Shown here piece after piece: positions 21,537-35,425 of a stretch of 64,000 nucleotides of DNA. Position 1 is the first letter of the stretch. Each line of letters begins with the position of its first letter. This DNA comes from Heracleum sosnowskyi (lineage: Eukaryota > Streptophyta > Magnoliopsida > Apiales > Apiaceae), in the NCBI GenBank assembly GCA_030848705.1, contig CM061245.1, positions 71,349,564-71,413,563 of the forward strand. The letters run 5' to 3'. The position numbers and the translations under genes are program-made. The notes under the pieces are model-generated. The model saw nothing but the letters and a program-made list of their open reading frames with translations. It had not been told where the DNA came from and made no database searches.

Positions 21537-23901
21537 ATGTTTAACGAAACTGTAACTCCTGGTGTTGGTGCTAATGCTTCTGGTTCTGGTGTTACTGTAC
21601 CTACCATCGATTGGACCACGTACCGTTTCCCACAGCCTATCGATTTGTCAGGAATGCCTGATAAATTCGGTGGGGGTCTTGGTTTTTCTCGTTGGCAGAA
21701 AAAGATGAAACTGTGGCTTATGGTAAAGGGTCTATGGCCGGTGGTGCAGTATGAGAAACCGGTTATTGATCAGGAAAAGGCTGAAACTGTTAAGGCTTAT
21801 GCCATGTGGGAGGAAAAGGATGGGGGTGGCTAGGGCTGCTATACTGGCAGCTTTAGCGAACACTCTTTTTGATGTTTATTCATCTGACTCCTTCACTGCT
21901 AAGCTCTTATGGGAGAAGCTGGACCAGACACACAATACTGACTCGTAAGGGTTGGAAAAGTATTCTGTGGCTAGGTTTCTTGATTTTAAACTGGTGGATA
22001 CAAAATCCATGACTGAGCAGGCACATGAGTTTGAGATGTTGGTGCATGCTTTAAAGGAGTCCGGAATGGACCTTCCTGAAAAGTTTCAGGTTATGGCTGT
22101 GATTGAAAAACTCCCTAAGTCTTGGGAAGAGTTTGCTCTCTCCCTGAAAAGACAGAAAGGAGAGATCACTTGGACAAACCTGATACTGGACATCTCTGTG
22201 CAGGAACAGCACAAGTCCAAACAGGGACATGTGATGCCTGCTGAACATAGGAGTTCGAAGGTGAATGTAGTGACTGTTGGACAGAAAAGAAAGGCTGTCA
22301 CTAAGAAGGATAACACTAGGCCTAAAAATGACAAGAACAAGGCTAAGAAACCAAAGACAAACAAACCATGTTGGTCTTGTGGACAGGTTGGTCATTGGAG
22401 CAAGGACTGTCCTGCAAAGAAAGCAAAGAAAGCTGTTGTGGGAGCACAAGCTAATACTGTGCTTGCAACCACTGATGGACCTAAGGTTAACATGGTTGTT
22501 GGTGAGGTTGTTGCCTCTGGAACCAATGACGGGTATGTTACCTACAACCCTGTACTTCTTTCCACTTATCTGTCACATGAATGGTTGATTGATACTGGAG
22601 CTAATGTACATATTTTACTGATATTACTCTTTTTGTATCTTATCAACAGACTCATGGAGTGACAGTGACGATGGGGAATGCTAGTGCTGCTCAAGTTCTT
22701 GGAATAGGAAACGTGGACCTGAAGTTTGCTTCTGGGCGTGTTCTATCCCTCACTAGAGTGCATCATGTTCCTGATATTCGTAGAAATATAATAAGTGGAA
22801 GTTGTTTAGTTAAGAATGGTTTTGAACTTTCTTTGAAATGTAATAAAGTAGTTATTGCACATACTGGTACATTTTTTGGCAAAGGTTACTTGTCTGATGG
22901 TTTATTTTTGATAAATGTTGAGCCTGTCTTGGGCGGTTTTATTAATGATAGTGTTGCACCTTCTGTTAATTGTGTTGAATCATCTGATTTGTGGCATTCT
23001 AGACTTGGTCATTTAAATTTTTGTGCTCTAAAGAATATGATGAATTTAGAGTTGATTCCAAAATATGTCGTTGATAAGAAATATAAATGTCAAGTATGTG
23101 TGACTGCTAAACAAACTAGGAAACCATTTCATAATGTTGTTAGGGATTCAGGAGTATTAGATTTAGTACACACAGACATATGTAAATTTGGTGGCATGTT
23201 GACTAAGGATAATAAACGATATTTTATTACCTTTATAGATGATTGTAGTAGATATTGCTATGTTTATTTACTTAGACATAAAGATGAAGCACTAGAAAAA
23301 TTCATAATGTTCAAAACTGAAGCTGAAACACAAACTGGTAAAGTACTTAAACGTTTGAGATCTAATAGAGGTGGTGAGTATACAAGTACCTCGTTTAATG
23401 AATTTTGCGCAAGCAATGGTATAGTTCATGAGGTGACTCCACCATACACACCTGAGTCTAATGGGGTGGCTGAACGAAAGAACAGAACTTTTAAAGATAT
23501 GATTAACAACATGCTTATTAATTCTGGGTTGCCTAAGTACATATGAGGAGAGGCTTTGAATACGGCTTGCCATATTCTGAATAGAGTCCCTCTGAAACAT
23601 ATGGACAAGACACCTTATGAATTATGGAAAAGTAGAAAGACAAGTTTAAAGTATCTTCGTGTGTGGGGGTGCCTTGCTAAGGTGCTTGTCCCTGAACACA
23701 AGAGAAAGAAACTAGGTCCGAAGACTGTTGATTGCATCTTTCTGGGCTATATTGAAACCACTACGGCTATGAGATTTTTAGTGTTAAAATCTGACATAGA
23801 CGGTATAGTGGCTAACACTATAGTTGAATTTCGTGATGCAACATTCTTTGAGGATGTGTTCCCTATGAAGACTGGCATACCTCAAGATATTTCTAATGAT
23901 G
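21537..23901 (+). pseudogene. Element A gag-protease-integrase region, broken
   Basis: From ATG 21537 the frame encodes copia Gag (IDLSGMPDKFGGG, FSRWQKKMKLWL). It changes frame near 21825 and meets a TAA at about 21946, then continues (FLDFKLVDTKSMTEQAHEFE, LPKSWEEFALSLK). A CCHC knuckle (CWSCGQVGHWSKDC) lies near 22369-22410 and the protease motif WLIDTGANVH near 22585. One base is lost or gained near 22613, inside the protease. The integrase follows with HSRLGHLN, zinc region CQVCVTAKQ and core. In the core the second catalytic Asp is replaced by Asn (LRSNRGGEYTS), and a TGA at 23544 replaces the Trp of the GEALNTA region. The open frame ends where element B inserted. Several independent lesions make this an old inactive copy. 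Confidence 0.9.
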
Positions 23902-23906
23902 ATCCC

Positions 23907-24456
23907 TGTTAGATCAGGATTCAATGATCGTCAGGATCTAGACTCAACTGATCAGGATTGCTGACGTCATCAGTATTGCATGGTCATCAGTATTTGCTCA
24001 AGCGTCAGTATCAGGATTGTCATCAGGATCTACATCAGGACTAGGATCAGGATTGATCATCAGGACTGGAAGCTGATCAGGATTCATACTTAGAGTTATA
24101 TTTGGAGTCTAGTTAAATAAGGAAGTTTATTTTGTCGGTTCCTTATTTATAGTAATGAAGCTATCAATTTAGGATATGTTTCAATCTTTGTAATTGATTA
24201 GGACTTATCATGTAATTGATAGAGAAGCTGTATAGTATATAAACACAGTTTAGGTTTCGATTTAGATCGATCACACACACGAGTATTTTGTAACCTTGAA
24301 GCTCTTAAGAACTCAGATTTTCTTGAGAGAGTTTTGTAACAGTTTTATAATAGATTTAATAAAACTGTTATTATTCATATTTGTGTTTATTAAAGTTGAA
24401 AATCTTTAACAATTGTATTCAACCCCCTTTCTACAATTGTTATTTACTGGGCAACA
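23907..24456 (+). repeat. 5' LTR of element B
   Basis: Contains seven CAGGAT motifs (inverse of ATCCTG) within its first 180 bp plus two CAGGACT variants. A TATA-like GTATATAAACACAG lies near 24236. The U5 stretch TTGTATTCAACCCCC followed by TTTCTACAA is shared with the Sirevirus LTR at 2972-4011. Confidence 0.95.
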
Positions 24457-24458
24457 AT

Positions 24459-24470
24459 TGGTATCAGAGC
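24459..24470 (+). promoter_or_regulatory. Primer-binding site of element B
   Basis: TGGTATCAGAGC, two bases after the LTR end, complementary to the 3' end of initiator tRNA-Met as in most plant copia elements. Confidence 0.92.
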
Positions 24471-24505
24471 AAACTGATTTAAATTTGAATCAGATACGAT
24501 CTAAG

Positions 24506-26818
24506 ATGTCGACAACCAAGTATGAAAGCATGAAGATTCCCATCCTGAAGAAGTCTGAATATCCAACATGGAAGGTGAAGATGCTGATGTACCTGGAGGC
24601 TATGGATCCTGATTATTTGGACAGGATTCGTGATGGACCATATATTCCTACGAGACTTATTCCACAAACAGATACAGTACCTGAACACTATGCAGTCAAG
24701 GTTAAAACAGATTGGACTCCAGAAGAGAAAGTTGATGTTCTCAGAGATGCAAAGATAAAGAATATTCTTCACAACAATCTTGATGTTGTCATGTCAAACA
24801 GGGTGATTGCATGCAAGTCTGCAAAGGAAATTTGGGACACTTTGGAAGTTCAATTCCAAGGATCTGCATCGGTCAAGAAAAACAGAAGGGCTCTTTTGAT
24901 TCAAGAATATGAACAATTCGATGATAGATCTGATGAGAGCCTAACTGATTTATATGATAGATTTCTGACACTCCTGAATAATCTATCTTTAGTTGGCAAG
25001 GAATATGATTCTGAAGATTCAAATACCAAGTTTCTGAGAGCTTTACCAGAAGAATGGGATACTCAAAACTCGATCATTAGACATCAGTATGATGTCAACA
25101 CTGTGTCTCTTGATGAAGTCTATGGAATGCTAAGAACCCATGATCTTGAGGTTCAACAGAGAAAGAATAAGAGAAGCAGCAAGGCAAAGTCTATTGCTTT
25201 GAATGTAGAAGCCAAATCAAAAGGAAAAGTTGTGGAGGTCTCTAGAAGGAAAACAAGAATAGTTGAGTCAGATCCTGATGACTCATCATCAGATACTGAT
25301 GGCAATCCTGATACCAATACTGATAATGATTCTTCTGACTCAAACATGGAAGAGATGGTTGCTATGATAGTCAGAGGCTTCAAAAAGATGAAGTTCAGGA
25401 AGGCTAGAAGGCAAGGTAACTTCCAGAAAAAGACCTTCAATGTTGACAAAGACAAGTATAACAAGAAGGACAACAAAAGTGGCAAATTTGACAAGTCAAA
25501 GGTTAGATGCTACAAGTGTAATGTAATGGGGCACTTTACAACTGAGTGCAAGAAGGCTAAAGCACTCATCACTTCAAGCAAGGATTGGATGGACTCATCT
25601 TCAGATTTTGATACTGAGGTGGTCAACTATGCCCTGATGGCCAATACTAATGATACTGATGTTCCTGATGACAAGGTACTAAATACTGTCTTTGATTTTG
25701 ATACTGATAATGCTTCTGAGTTAAGACGTTTTCTAAAGTCATTGCATATTAGCTTTAGAAGTCAAACTGCTGAGAATACAAGAATCTTATCTGAGATGTC
25801 TGAACTTAGAAAAAGGAATGAGCATTTAGAAACTGAATTCTCCTTTATGCAAAAAGTACAGATAGAATGTGATAATGCTAAACACATATATTTAGAGATG
25901 AAATATAAATGTACTACTCTTGAAAAAGAACTTGAGGATGCTAAAGAGAAAATCAGAACCTAGATAGATTCCTGGAAGGAAATTTCATGAAATAAATACT
26001 TCTAAGAATTGGAAAGAGTGTCTAGGTTATAAGTCAGATGAGGATAAGAAATTGAAAAAGAAAGTTGTTATAGATGAGACAGTAAAACCAATGACCTACA
26101 CACATGTTATAGACAAAACCAAATCAAAGATTAAGCCTGTTAAATTTGTATTTGGTAATGATCCCAATTCTACTTTTGAAAAGGGATCTACTTCTGAAAA
26201 CTCAGTTTCATATGTGAAGTCTAAACATGTTAAGAAAGCTGAAAAGAAAAATGTAGGTTTATTGTCTCAGAACAACTTAGGGAAAAAGTTAGTCAGGTGT
26301 CTGGTAAAAATAATCCACCTACTGTCAAGAGAAACAGGAATGGTAAAGTTGGGATTAATAAAGAGAATAACTATAGGTTTATCCCAAATGCACCTAGAAA
26401 ATGTTGTTATACCTGTGGTAACTCTAATCATCTTGCTATTGATTGCAAGAAGAGTAAAAAGAAGGTTACTGAAATTCCTAGGTCTGGTGTTAGGAATAGA
26501 TCAATATTTTATAAACCACAGAATTCATGTTTTCATTGTGGTAGTAAATGGCATTCTATTTATACATGTGAAGAATACCATGATTTGTACTATAACTTTT
26601 ATGATCATTTACTTAAATTCAATAAAAGTACAAATTCTGGTAAATCTAAGAATGTCAATGTGAAACATGCATTTCTTAATACTAATACTGACAAAGCAAA
26701 TCCTGATGGAGTTGATCCTGACAGGACTGCTAAAGTCAAAAAGTCTTCTTCTGCTAAAATTAATAAAATGCATGGAAAAGGAACCCAACAAGTGTGGGTT
26801 CCTAAATATTCTAACTAG
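24506..26818 (+). pseudogene. Element B Gag region with three zinc knuckles, interrupted
   Basis: ATG at 24506 (MSTTKYESMKIPIL), chosen because it lies just downstream of the primer site and starts the conserved gag N-terminus; the open frame upstream is LTR. Conserved Gag features are PTWKVKMLMYL, KEIWDTLEVQFQG and KFLRALPEEW. A first CCHC knuckle (CYKCNVMGHFTTEC) lies near 25508-25550. Ser/Asp-rich stretches are built on PD and TD dipeptides encoded by CCTGAT and ACTGAT. A TAG at 25961 ends the first open part after a coiled-coil-like segment. Reading resumes with shifts at about 26052 and 26297. The latter stretch has two more knuckle-like motifs (CYTCGNSNHLAIDC and CFHCGSKWHSIYTC) and ends at the Gag-protease border (QQVWVPKYSN). 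Gag would form the particle; this copy cannot make it in full. Confidence 0.88.
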
Positions 26819-26855
26819 TGGATTGTTATTCTGATTACAGGGAAAAAGGAAAAAT

Positions 26856-29800
26856 GTGTTATTCATGGATAGTGGATGTTCTGTGCACATGACTGGAAAC
26901 AAAGCCCTGTTATCAGAATATGAAGAAAAAGATGGCCCAACTGTGTCTTATGGATATGGCAACATTGGACAAACTTTGGGATATGGCAATATAATCATTG
27001 GAAATGTCATCATTGAAAAAGTAGCTCTAGTGAAGGGACTAAAACACAACCTGTTGAGTATTAGTCAAATCACTGACAGAGGTTATCATGTCAACTTCTA
27101 TTCCACACATTGTAAAGTAGTCAGCAAATAAACAGGAAAGATAGCATTGACTGGCTACAGATATGGTAACATTTATGAAGCCAACATTCTCTCAAATACT
27201 TATGGCTCCCCTACTTGTCTCATCAGTAAAGCATCAGTAGATGAAAGTTGGAATTGGCATAAGAAGCTTTCTCATCTCAACTTCAGCAATATCAATGAGT
27301 TGGTTAAGAAAGATTTAGTGAGAGGATTACCTAAAGCTTTGTATACTCCTGATGTACTTTGTGATGCTTGTCAAAAGGCTAAACAAAGAAGGACATCATT
27401 TAAGAGTAAATCTGAATCCTCTATTGAAGAACCATATCACATGTTGCATCTTGACTTATTTGGACCAGTCAACATTATGTCCATCAGTAAGAAAAGGTAC
27501 ACTCTTGTAATTGTTGATGAATACTCTAGATTCACATGGGTGTATTTTCTGCACAGAAAAGATGAAACTCCAGAAATACTGTTGGATCATGTGAGAATGA
27601 TTGAGACAACCACAAAGTACAAAGTCAAGATACTGAGGAGTGATAATGACACTGAATTCAAGAATTCAAAGATGGAAGAGTTCTGCAAATACAAAGGAAT
27701 TATTCAACAATTCTCTGCTCCTGGAACACCTCAGCAAAATGGAGTAGTTGAAAGGAAAAGTAGAACTCTTGTTGAAGCTGGCAGAACTATGTTGGAAGAA
27801 GCTAAATTGCCTACATATTTCTGGGCAGAAGCAGTCAATACAGCATGCTATACTCAGAATCTTACATTGATAAACAAACATGGTGTGACTCCATATCAAT
27901 TGCTCAAGGAGAAGAAACCAAGTTTGAAGCATCTGCATGTGTTTGGCTGTAAATGTTTTGTTCTCAGAACTCATCCTGAACAGCTAGGAAAATTTGAAAC
28001 TAAGGCTGATGAAGGAATTTTTATTGGATATCCAGCCTCAAGAGCTTTCAGAGTTTTTAACTTGAGAACAAGGATTGTCATGGAGTCAATACACGTATCT
28101 TTTGATGACAAGAAGATAATTGGATTGAATGAAGACTCACATGATAGATTGGTTTTTGAAAATGAAGCTACCAAGGAACCTGAAGAAAATGAATCAGATC
28201 CTGACAATTCATCAGATACTGATGGGTAACCAAATCCTGATGACTCATCAAATACTGATGATGCTCCAAATCCTGATGAAGCACCAAATTCTGATGGTGC
28301 TAATACTGATGATGAAAATAATAGTGATACATCTAGTAGTGCTAATGTTGAGGGAGAGCAACAACAATCTTCTACAGATTCAGAGTCAACTCAATCATCA
28401 GGACAAAATTCTTCAGATACTGATTCAAGTGACAATCCTGATAATAGCAATAATTCAGGGGGAGCTTCTAATGAAACAAATTCTTCTAATCAAGATAACA
28501 CCAATCCAGGGGGAGCATCTACATCAAGAAATGACTTACCACCAGCAAGGAAATGGACTGCAAGTCATACTCCTGATTTGATAATTGGAGATCCCGATGC
28601 AGGTGTTCAGACAAGAAGTGCAACTCAAAATGAATGTCTATATAATAACTTTCTGTCAAAAGAGGAGCCAAAGAAAGTTGAAGATGCACTTAAATATGTT
28701 GACTGGGTTACTACAATGCAAGAAGAATTGAATGAATTTGAAAGGAATGAAGTCTGGAAACTAGTGCCAAGACCAAAGAATAGGTCAATTATTGGTACAA
28801 AATGGATTTTCAAAAATAAGACTGATTCAGATGGTGTAATTATCAGAAACAAAGCAAGACTAGTTGCAAAGGGGTATTCTCAACAAGAAGGAATTGATTA
28901 TGATGAAACTTTTGCTCATGTTGCAAGACTAGAGGCCATCATGATCTTTCTGGCATATGCAGCTCATAAGAAATTCAAGGTTTTCCAGATGGATGTGAAA
29001 AGTGCTTTCTTAAATGGTGAACTAGAGGAAGAGGTATATGTTGAAAAACCTCTTGGTTTCATTGATCCTAAATATCCAAATCATGTCTACAGATTGGATA
29101 AGGCACTTTATGGACTAAAGCAAGCTCCAAGAGCCTGGTATGAAACCCTAGCTCAATTCTTACTGGAAAGTGGATTCAAAAAAGGCACTATTGATAAAAC
29201 TTTGTTCTATTTGAATCATGGTAAGGATTTGCTTTTAGTTCAGATTTATGTTGATGATATCATTTTTGGGTCAACAAACAATAAGTTGTGTGAAAAGTTT
29301 TCTAAGCTTATGCAGTCAAGATATCAAATGAGCATGATGGGAGAAATGAGTTACTTTCTTGGTCTTCAAGTTAAACAGACTGATGATGGCATCTTTATCA
29401 ATCAGTCAAAATATACAAAGAATTTATTGAAAAGGTTCAACATGCAAGATTGTGCTATTCCAAGTACTCCCATAGCTACAGCTACCAAACTTGATCCTGA
29501 TCAAGGTGCTGAGGTAGATGTAACTCACTACAGAGGAATGATTGGCTCTTTATTGTATCTCGCTGCAAGTAGACCAGATATCATATTTTCAACCTGTCTG
29601 TGTGCAAGATTTCAAGCAAAACCTAGGGAACCTCATCTGATTGCAGTTAAAAGAATTTTCAGATATCTCAAAGGCACTCCTTCTCTTGGCCTTTGGTATG
29701 CAAGGTAATCCGATTTTGGTTTGTGTGGTTATTCAGATGCTGATTTTGCAGGATGCAAAATAGACAGAAAAAGTACTTCAGGAAGCTGTCAATTTTTGGG

Positions 29801-29964
29801 TGGAAGATTAGTCTCTTGGTTCAGTAAAAAGCAAAAGTCAATCTCTACTTCAACAGCAGAAGCTGAGTACATTGCTGCAGGAAGTTGCTGTGCTCAGATA
29901 ATGTGGATGAGAAATCAGTTGTTAGATTATGGCCTGTCATACTCAAAAATCCCTATTTATTGTG
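26856..29964 (+). pseudogene. Element B pol: protease, integrase, reverse transcriptase, start of RNase H
   Basis: All in one frame with four clear domains. Protease has active site FMDSGCSVHMTG (about 26862), the DSG form common in Sireviruses. Integrase has WHKKLSHLN, CDACQKAKQ, then D (LHLDLFGPV), D (LRSDNDTEF) and E (NGVVERKSRT). After it comes an acidic spacer (28190-28570) rich in NPD/NTD units. Reverse transcriptase (28700-29700) has WKLVPRPKN, FQMDVKSAFLNG, the catalytic QIYVDDIIFG and LYGLKQAPRAWY. RNase H starts GYSDADFAG, AEAEYIAA and YCDN. In-frame TAA stops lie at 27129, 28227 and 29706. RNase H is cut by element C immediately after the third acidic active-site region (YCDN) and resumes at 44317. 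Confidence 0.92.
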
Positions 29965-29969
29965 ATAAC

Positions 29970-31393
29970 TGTAGTAACCCGAATTTTCAGTGTTTATTAA
30001 TATTATTATTTAAATATTTTATTGCTTTTCTCAAAAAGGAGGAATTGTATTATGTGTATATTTATTTAAAATATTTGTGAAAGCTGATTGTTTTATCTGG
30101 GAAATTTAAGTGCGGATTTCCTAATTATTTTGAGTAATAAAAATAGTAATATTTATTTATTCATATTAATTTGAAAATTTCTGCAGTATGTGATTAAATG
30201 TTTAAATAGTTATGGTGTGGATATGTGAGGTGGTATTATGTGTTAAAAATTTATTTTTGACATTTATTAGTAAATTTGAGCCCGACAAATTGTTTTAAAT
30301 AAATTAGTTTAAAATTCATTTAATTATGAATTTTATGCATTTAAATGTTTTTAGAATAATTTGGGCATATAAATAATTTTATTAGTGAGATTCAATTATT
30401 TTAGAATCTTTTGTTTTAAAAATGATTTTTTTTCGGTACCGCATTGGTTCCGTTAAATGCAGTCAGTAGGGTATTTATTACATACCTAACCTTATCTTTT
30501 GTCCTAAAACTAATCCTAATCTAACCCCCCCCCCCCTCAGTATACACACACAGCGTATATACATACACAGGAGAAATCAGAAAAATCTTCACCACCCCCC
30601 CCCCTTCGGGTACTCTTCACGTGCCGCCCACCCCGTTCATCTGTTCTCGCAACACCACCATCACCCCACTCCGTTCTTCATCGCACAGCCATCAGTTTCT
30701 GTCAAGGCCGCCGCCCCTGTTTCTCCGACCGCGCCGCGCCGCCGCCATTTCTGTTCCGGCAAGCTCCGGCCGCCTGTGACCATCACCTCTGTTTCCGGTT
30801 GTCAATTCCTTGGGGTATAAATCAAAACCCAGTTATCCATTTCGTTTTCATTAATTGATTATGTGTATTTATAAATTGTTTATATATATATACGTGGTTT
30901 AAGAGTTTGTTTTTGGTTTTGTGAATCGAGTTATTTTCGGTATATGCTAAGATGGAGGGCTGTGTTTACAGAATTAGTATGTGAGTATTGCAATGTTCGA
31001 ACTTGTGAAATGCAGAGTTAATAAATTCATTTTATTCTCTTATTTAATTGCTATTAGATGTTTTAGACAGAATTTTGAACTTATTATTATAAATAGTTTG
31101 AATAATTATGTTGGTGTGTATAGATTTAAATGCTTACCTCGTTTTCGAAATTAAGTATAAATTCGTTTTGTCTACTTAAATGTTGTTGATAAGTTTGTTT
31201 TGTAGAATTAATTATAAATTCGTTTTGTTGTTAATTTATGACAAGTATAAATTCATATTTGTGATAATTAGCAGTACATTCGTTTTAATTATTGGATGCT
31301 AATTAGCAGTTCGTTTTTGTTTAGTTAACTTGTGTTATGTAGTAAAGTTAATTGCAATGGTTAATTGTTTATAAATGGTGATAGTTGGTTAAG

Positions 31394-31451
<58 letters not shown>

Positions 31452-34400
31452 CGTAATTGTGATATTCGTGTAGCGTCAATTATTTGAGTGCAATCTTAAA
31501 TAGTATGTGAATGTTGTTAACTGATTTAGTTAGTATATATATATATAAATTTCGAAGTTTATTTGTTTGCCAGTATTTAATATTTTATTGGTTTGCAGGT
31601 TTTGTTTTATCAAAGGAGAGTGTGGTGCAGATTTTCTTTTTAACTTACTGATAATTTTCAGTTATGTTCAGCAGTATTTAAATCTTAGTAGCTTATAAAT
31701 TTTAGTAATTCATTTTAGTATATCGAGTTGGATTACGGATTATATTTTCATAATCTGTTAATGTTTCAAGTACACGTTAGTCGTGTATCGTATATTAATG
31801 TATCTAAAGTTAAATTTGAGTTGTAAGTTGATGGTGATAATGATTCGAGTATATTGGTTTGATTCCTGGCTTAGGGAATTATGATAGTTGTTGGTTGAGA
31901 TATGTATGTTGTTTAATTACTATTAAAGTATACAGGTTGTTGTTGTGCTGTACTATGTGATCCGTCCTATGATTGGGGACGCAGCATAGTACATGCAAAA
32001 TTTCTGGCTAGTCCTGTTTACGAACGGGTCATGCCGAAATTTCGTAAAATCTAAGTATTTATTTTATTAATTATTTTAAAACCCTTAGAGTTAAAGAGTA
32101 ATTAAATTTGATTATTTTTAATCAATTCTAGATAATAATGAAATTAATTTAATTGACCAATTAAGTTAAGAGTTAATTGGTGAATTTTAATAATTGGTTA
32201 TTATGTAATTTTGATTATTTATAAATCAAATTTGATTATTATTTTCAAACTATTTTATTATTTTAATATTTATTTATTCATTATCTGTTTGACTTGATTG
32301 ATTTTAATTAATCGAGTGATAATCAGATTTAAAGTATAATAATTGTTTTTCAATTCATAGATTTTTATATTCAAATTTCTTTATAAAAGAAAGACCAAAT
32401 ATTTTCCAAAAAGAGTTTCAACTTTAGTATGTGTCACTTGGTTTGTGTATTTTGTTGAGGAGTCGTGAATGTATTATGCTGATCTTTAGATGTGAATGTG
32501 TTTAGATGAGATACTGAGTTGAGTATGTTATTTAAAATTGTGAGTTCAGATTGATTAAGTTCAGTTATGTAAATCTGTTACTTTGAGAATTGATTCTTGG
32601 CTATGATATTAGTTTTAAAACAGGTGGTTTATTATATAAATAGAGGAAGTGCTGTCGAATTCCCGACAGAGCTATTAAATGAATATTATTTGGTAAATGT
32701 ATATGAGATGCTAGTTTAAATGCGTCAGTGAATGAAATGTGATTATGTGTTCGATGTGCAGCTAGTAATTTGTATAATTATTGGAATTGTCAGTCTATCC
32801 ATGTACTATGTGTTACGTGAAGTATATAAATCATGTGAAATAGGAAATTGGAGTGCTAAGTGCTAAGTGTTAAGTGCTAAGTGCTAACTGTGAAGGTGAT
32901 TGCTTATTCTAAGTAGAGCTATTGCGAGTCAAGACAGGATTATGTTATTATATGTTTTCTGCAAGTTGAAGCAAGATTATATTTTTATGTTTACTGCAAG
33001 TCTATGCAGAGTTATTTTCTTATATGTTTTCTGCAAGTCGAGGCAGATTATGTTGGTATTAAATAAGTTATGGATTTAATTGTGAATTGTTGTGGGTGAT
33101 TGAATTAGTACTTTTGGGTATTTTGAAAGCAGGGCAATGTCCACTTTACGAATAGGTCATGCCCAATTTTCTGTAGAATATACATGTGTTTAAGTTTATA
33201 AACATTTATATTATGTAGAAGTATAGTACGAAGGCTAAAGTATATGTTATATTTAACTAGTGAATAGTTGGGCGGGCACGATCTCGATATTGCAGACTCG
33301 TAGCAACCGCATATGCGTCGGATCCAAGAGTTATCAGAATAGAAGATTGTGATGTCATAAGATAGAAGAAGATGAGAATCATAGTACTTCAGTTTTTGTG
33401 ATAGCTAAGGACCAAAGGCAAGTTTACTCAGCTCGTATTCTTTTAAAGCAAGATTCTTGTTTCTTATATACTTATTGTTCATAACCAGTTTCCATTATTA
33501 TCCTGAAATTGAGATACCTTGTTGGTTTAACTTGATAGTCCTATTTCATATCATATCTTATTTCCTTGCAGCACCTTGTATTTATCGGATTTGATCCTTG
33601 ATACCTTGTGAATGGAAATCTAATTCTTATGCATTTGTCTTAGACTAATTCAGTTGATAAAGTTAAGCAGACAGTTGAAAGTATTAGTTTGAATTAATGA
33701 GGTGGTCGATTGTTCCGACACCTAACTCCCAGTACTAAGTTTGAATTGGAAGTTTTTAATTAAAAATGAAATGTTTTTTAGGACTGCCGACGCCAGTCAG
33801 AGTAACAGTATTATGTAGGCCAAAACCGGCCTTGGATCCAGTTCAGTATTTGGACATACCGTGGGTATGGTCCGGGGTTTTGGTGTGACTGATCATCCAC
33901 CTTAACTCGTTGCGTCACAGTAAAAATCCAATTCTAACTTAAAGTTTGACCCAGTTTATTATTATTGTTCAGTTATCAGTTTAGTTGATTCTTTTCATAT
34001 ATTGACATTGTCTTTGGCCAACTGAGTTCATTTTATCTATATTGTTATCGTTGCATCATTATTTGATCTTGTGCAGTACCATATACTTGCTGAGCTTCTT
34101 TTGCTCACTCTTGCTTGTTTTACCTCTTAACCCTCCAGTGAAAAAGGTAGATTGTCAGTATTTAATTGCATAGCTATGGAGCGAAATGATTCAAGATGAC
34201 GTTGTGAAGATGAGTTGATGCAGAGCATGTGGACCTAGTGTAAGGGTATTGTATAGAGTTGATTTCTAGTAGATATAATATTGTATAAATTTAGTATTGC
34301 ATGGTATACTTCACATCGAAGTTATATCAGTGTTATAGATTTTATGTAAAGAGATTGTTGTATAAGAAAGCTTAAGTTTATTAAAGTTGGATTCTTGTTT

Positions 34401-34546
34401 CTAGCACTATAACCTTTAAAAGATTCTTGATAGAGTTGGGGTCACAGATGTTATATTTGTATTGGTTTCGTGTTTAACAGGTGTTTTTAATTGAGATTTT
34501 AGCGTGGCGACCAAATCCACTGACCCCGGGATTTGGGGGCGTCATA
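29970..34546 (+). repeat. LTR1 (5' LTR) of element C, 4577 bp
   Basis: Ends GGCGTCATA where LTR3 has GGCGTCACA. Contains poly-C runs near 30526 and 30595, a GC-rich exon-like patch (30600-30800), a (TA)n(TG)n microsatellite at about 31391-31450, a heptamer repeat (GCTAAGT, five copies) near 32852-32890 and a sharply conserved block near 33780-33910. No long open frame. The large size suggests that promoter and leader lie inside the LTR. Confidence 0.9.
31391..31450 (+). repeat. (TA)n(TG)n microsatellite of element C LTR
   Basis: Alternating TA then TG run of about 60 bp. Homologous runs at about 35366-35424 and 41180-41220 differ in length, the most variable part of the three LTR copies. Confidence 0.9.
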
Positions 34547-35086
34547 GTTGGTATCAGAGCGGAGTTATAGTAAACTAGAAACGAGAGTGTGTAGGAGTGT
34601 GTATAGTTATGTGAGAACGTTAGAGCTCATGTAGAGTTCATGTTGGACTATTGGATATAGTACCAACTAGTAATTTAAGATATAGTGCTTGTTTGAGATA
34701 GTTAAGCTTAGTTGAGTTGAGTTGAGTGGATGGAAATTCTTGCGACTGTAGACGTAGCTGGTGGAATCTTCAGAGACTATTGTGGGTCGACGATGACGTA
34801 TGATATCGATAACTTTAGGACGTGTTGCAGAAGAACTTAGAATCGAATGACGAGTCGTCAGAGGAACTGATAAAGAAGACATACCTGAAGATCTTGGCAA
34901 TATTTCCCTTCTTATTAAATTATGTGATACTCCTTCAAGTTTCTAAAACCCTGTCAAGTTTTGATATTTGAATTTCTAATTTTCTTTAATAGTAAATAAC
35001 TCTATTATTGATAAATCATCATTTCCTCGTATTGTACCAGTAATTTCTTTTTCGGTTATTCTTTTCTCCGGAAGTAGTACCTTTGG
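34547..35086 (+). other. Internal region of element C, first copy (540 bp)
   Basis: Holds the primer site and a leader-like sequence. The only open frame is a 77-codon one on the minus strand (34667-34900), present identically at 38642-38875 because of the duplication; I do not regard it as a gene. The copy breaks at TTGG (35083-35086), where it jumps back into LTR sequence. Confidence 0.8.
34549..34560 (+). promoter_or_regulatory. Primer-binding site of element C (copy 1)
   Basis: TGGTATCAGAGC two bases after the end of LTR1. A second copy lies at 38524-38535 after the duplicated LTR part. Confidence 0.88.
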
Positions 35087-35365
35087 TGTGTATAGATTTA
35101 AATGTTTACCTCGTTTTCGAAATTAAGTATAAATTCGTTTTGTCTACTTAAATGTTGTTGATAAGTTTGTTTTGTAGAATTAATTATAAATTCGTTTTGT
35201 TGTTAATTTATGACAAGTATAAATTCATATTTGTGATAATTAGCAGTACATTCGTTTTAATTATTGGATGCTAATTAGCAGTTCGTTTTTGTTTAGTTAA
35301 CTTGTGTTATGTAGTAAAGTTAATTGCAATGGTTAATTGTTTATAAATGGTGATAGTTGGTTAAG

Positions 35366-35425
<60 letters not shown>

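Noticed and set aside
31391..31450. TG/TA run as a regulatory Z-DNA element
   Set aside because: Length varies freely among the three LTR copies, as expected of a microsatellite; nothing supports function.
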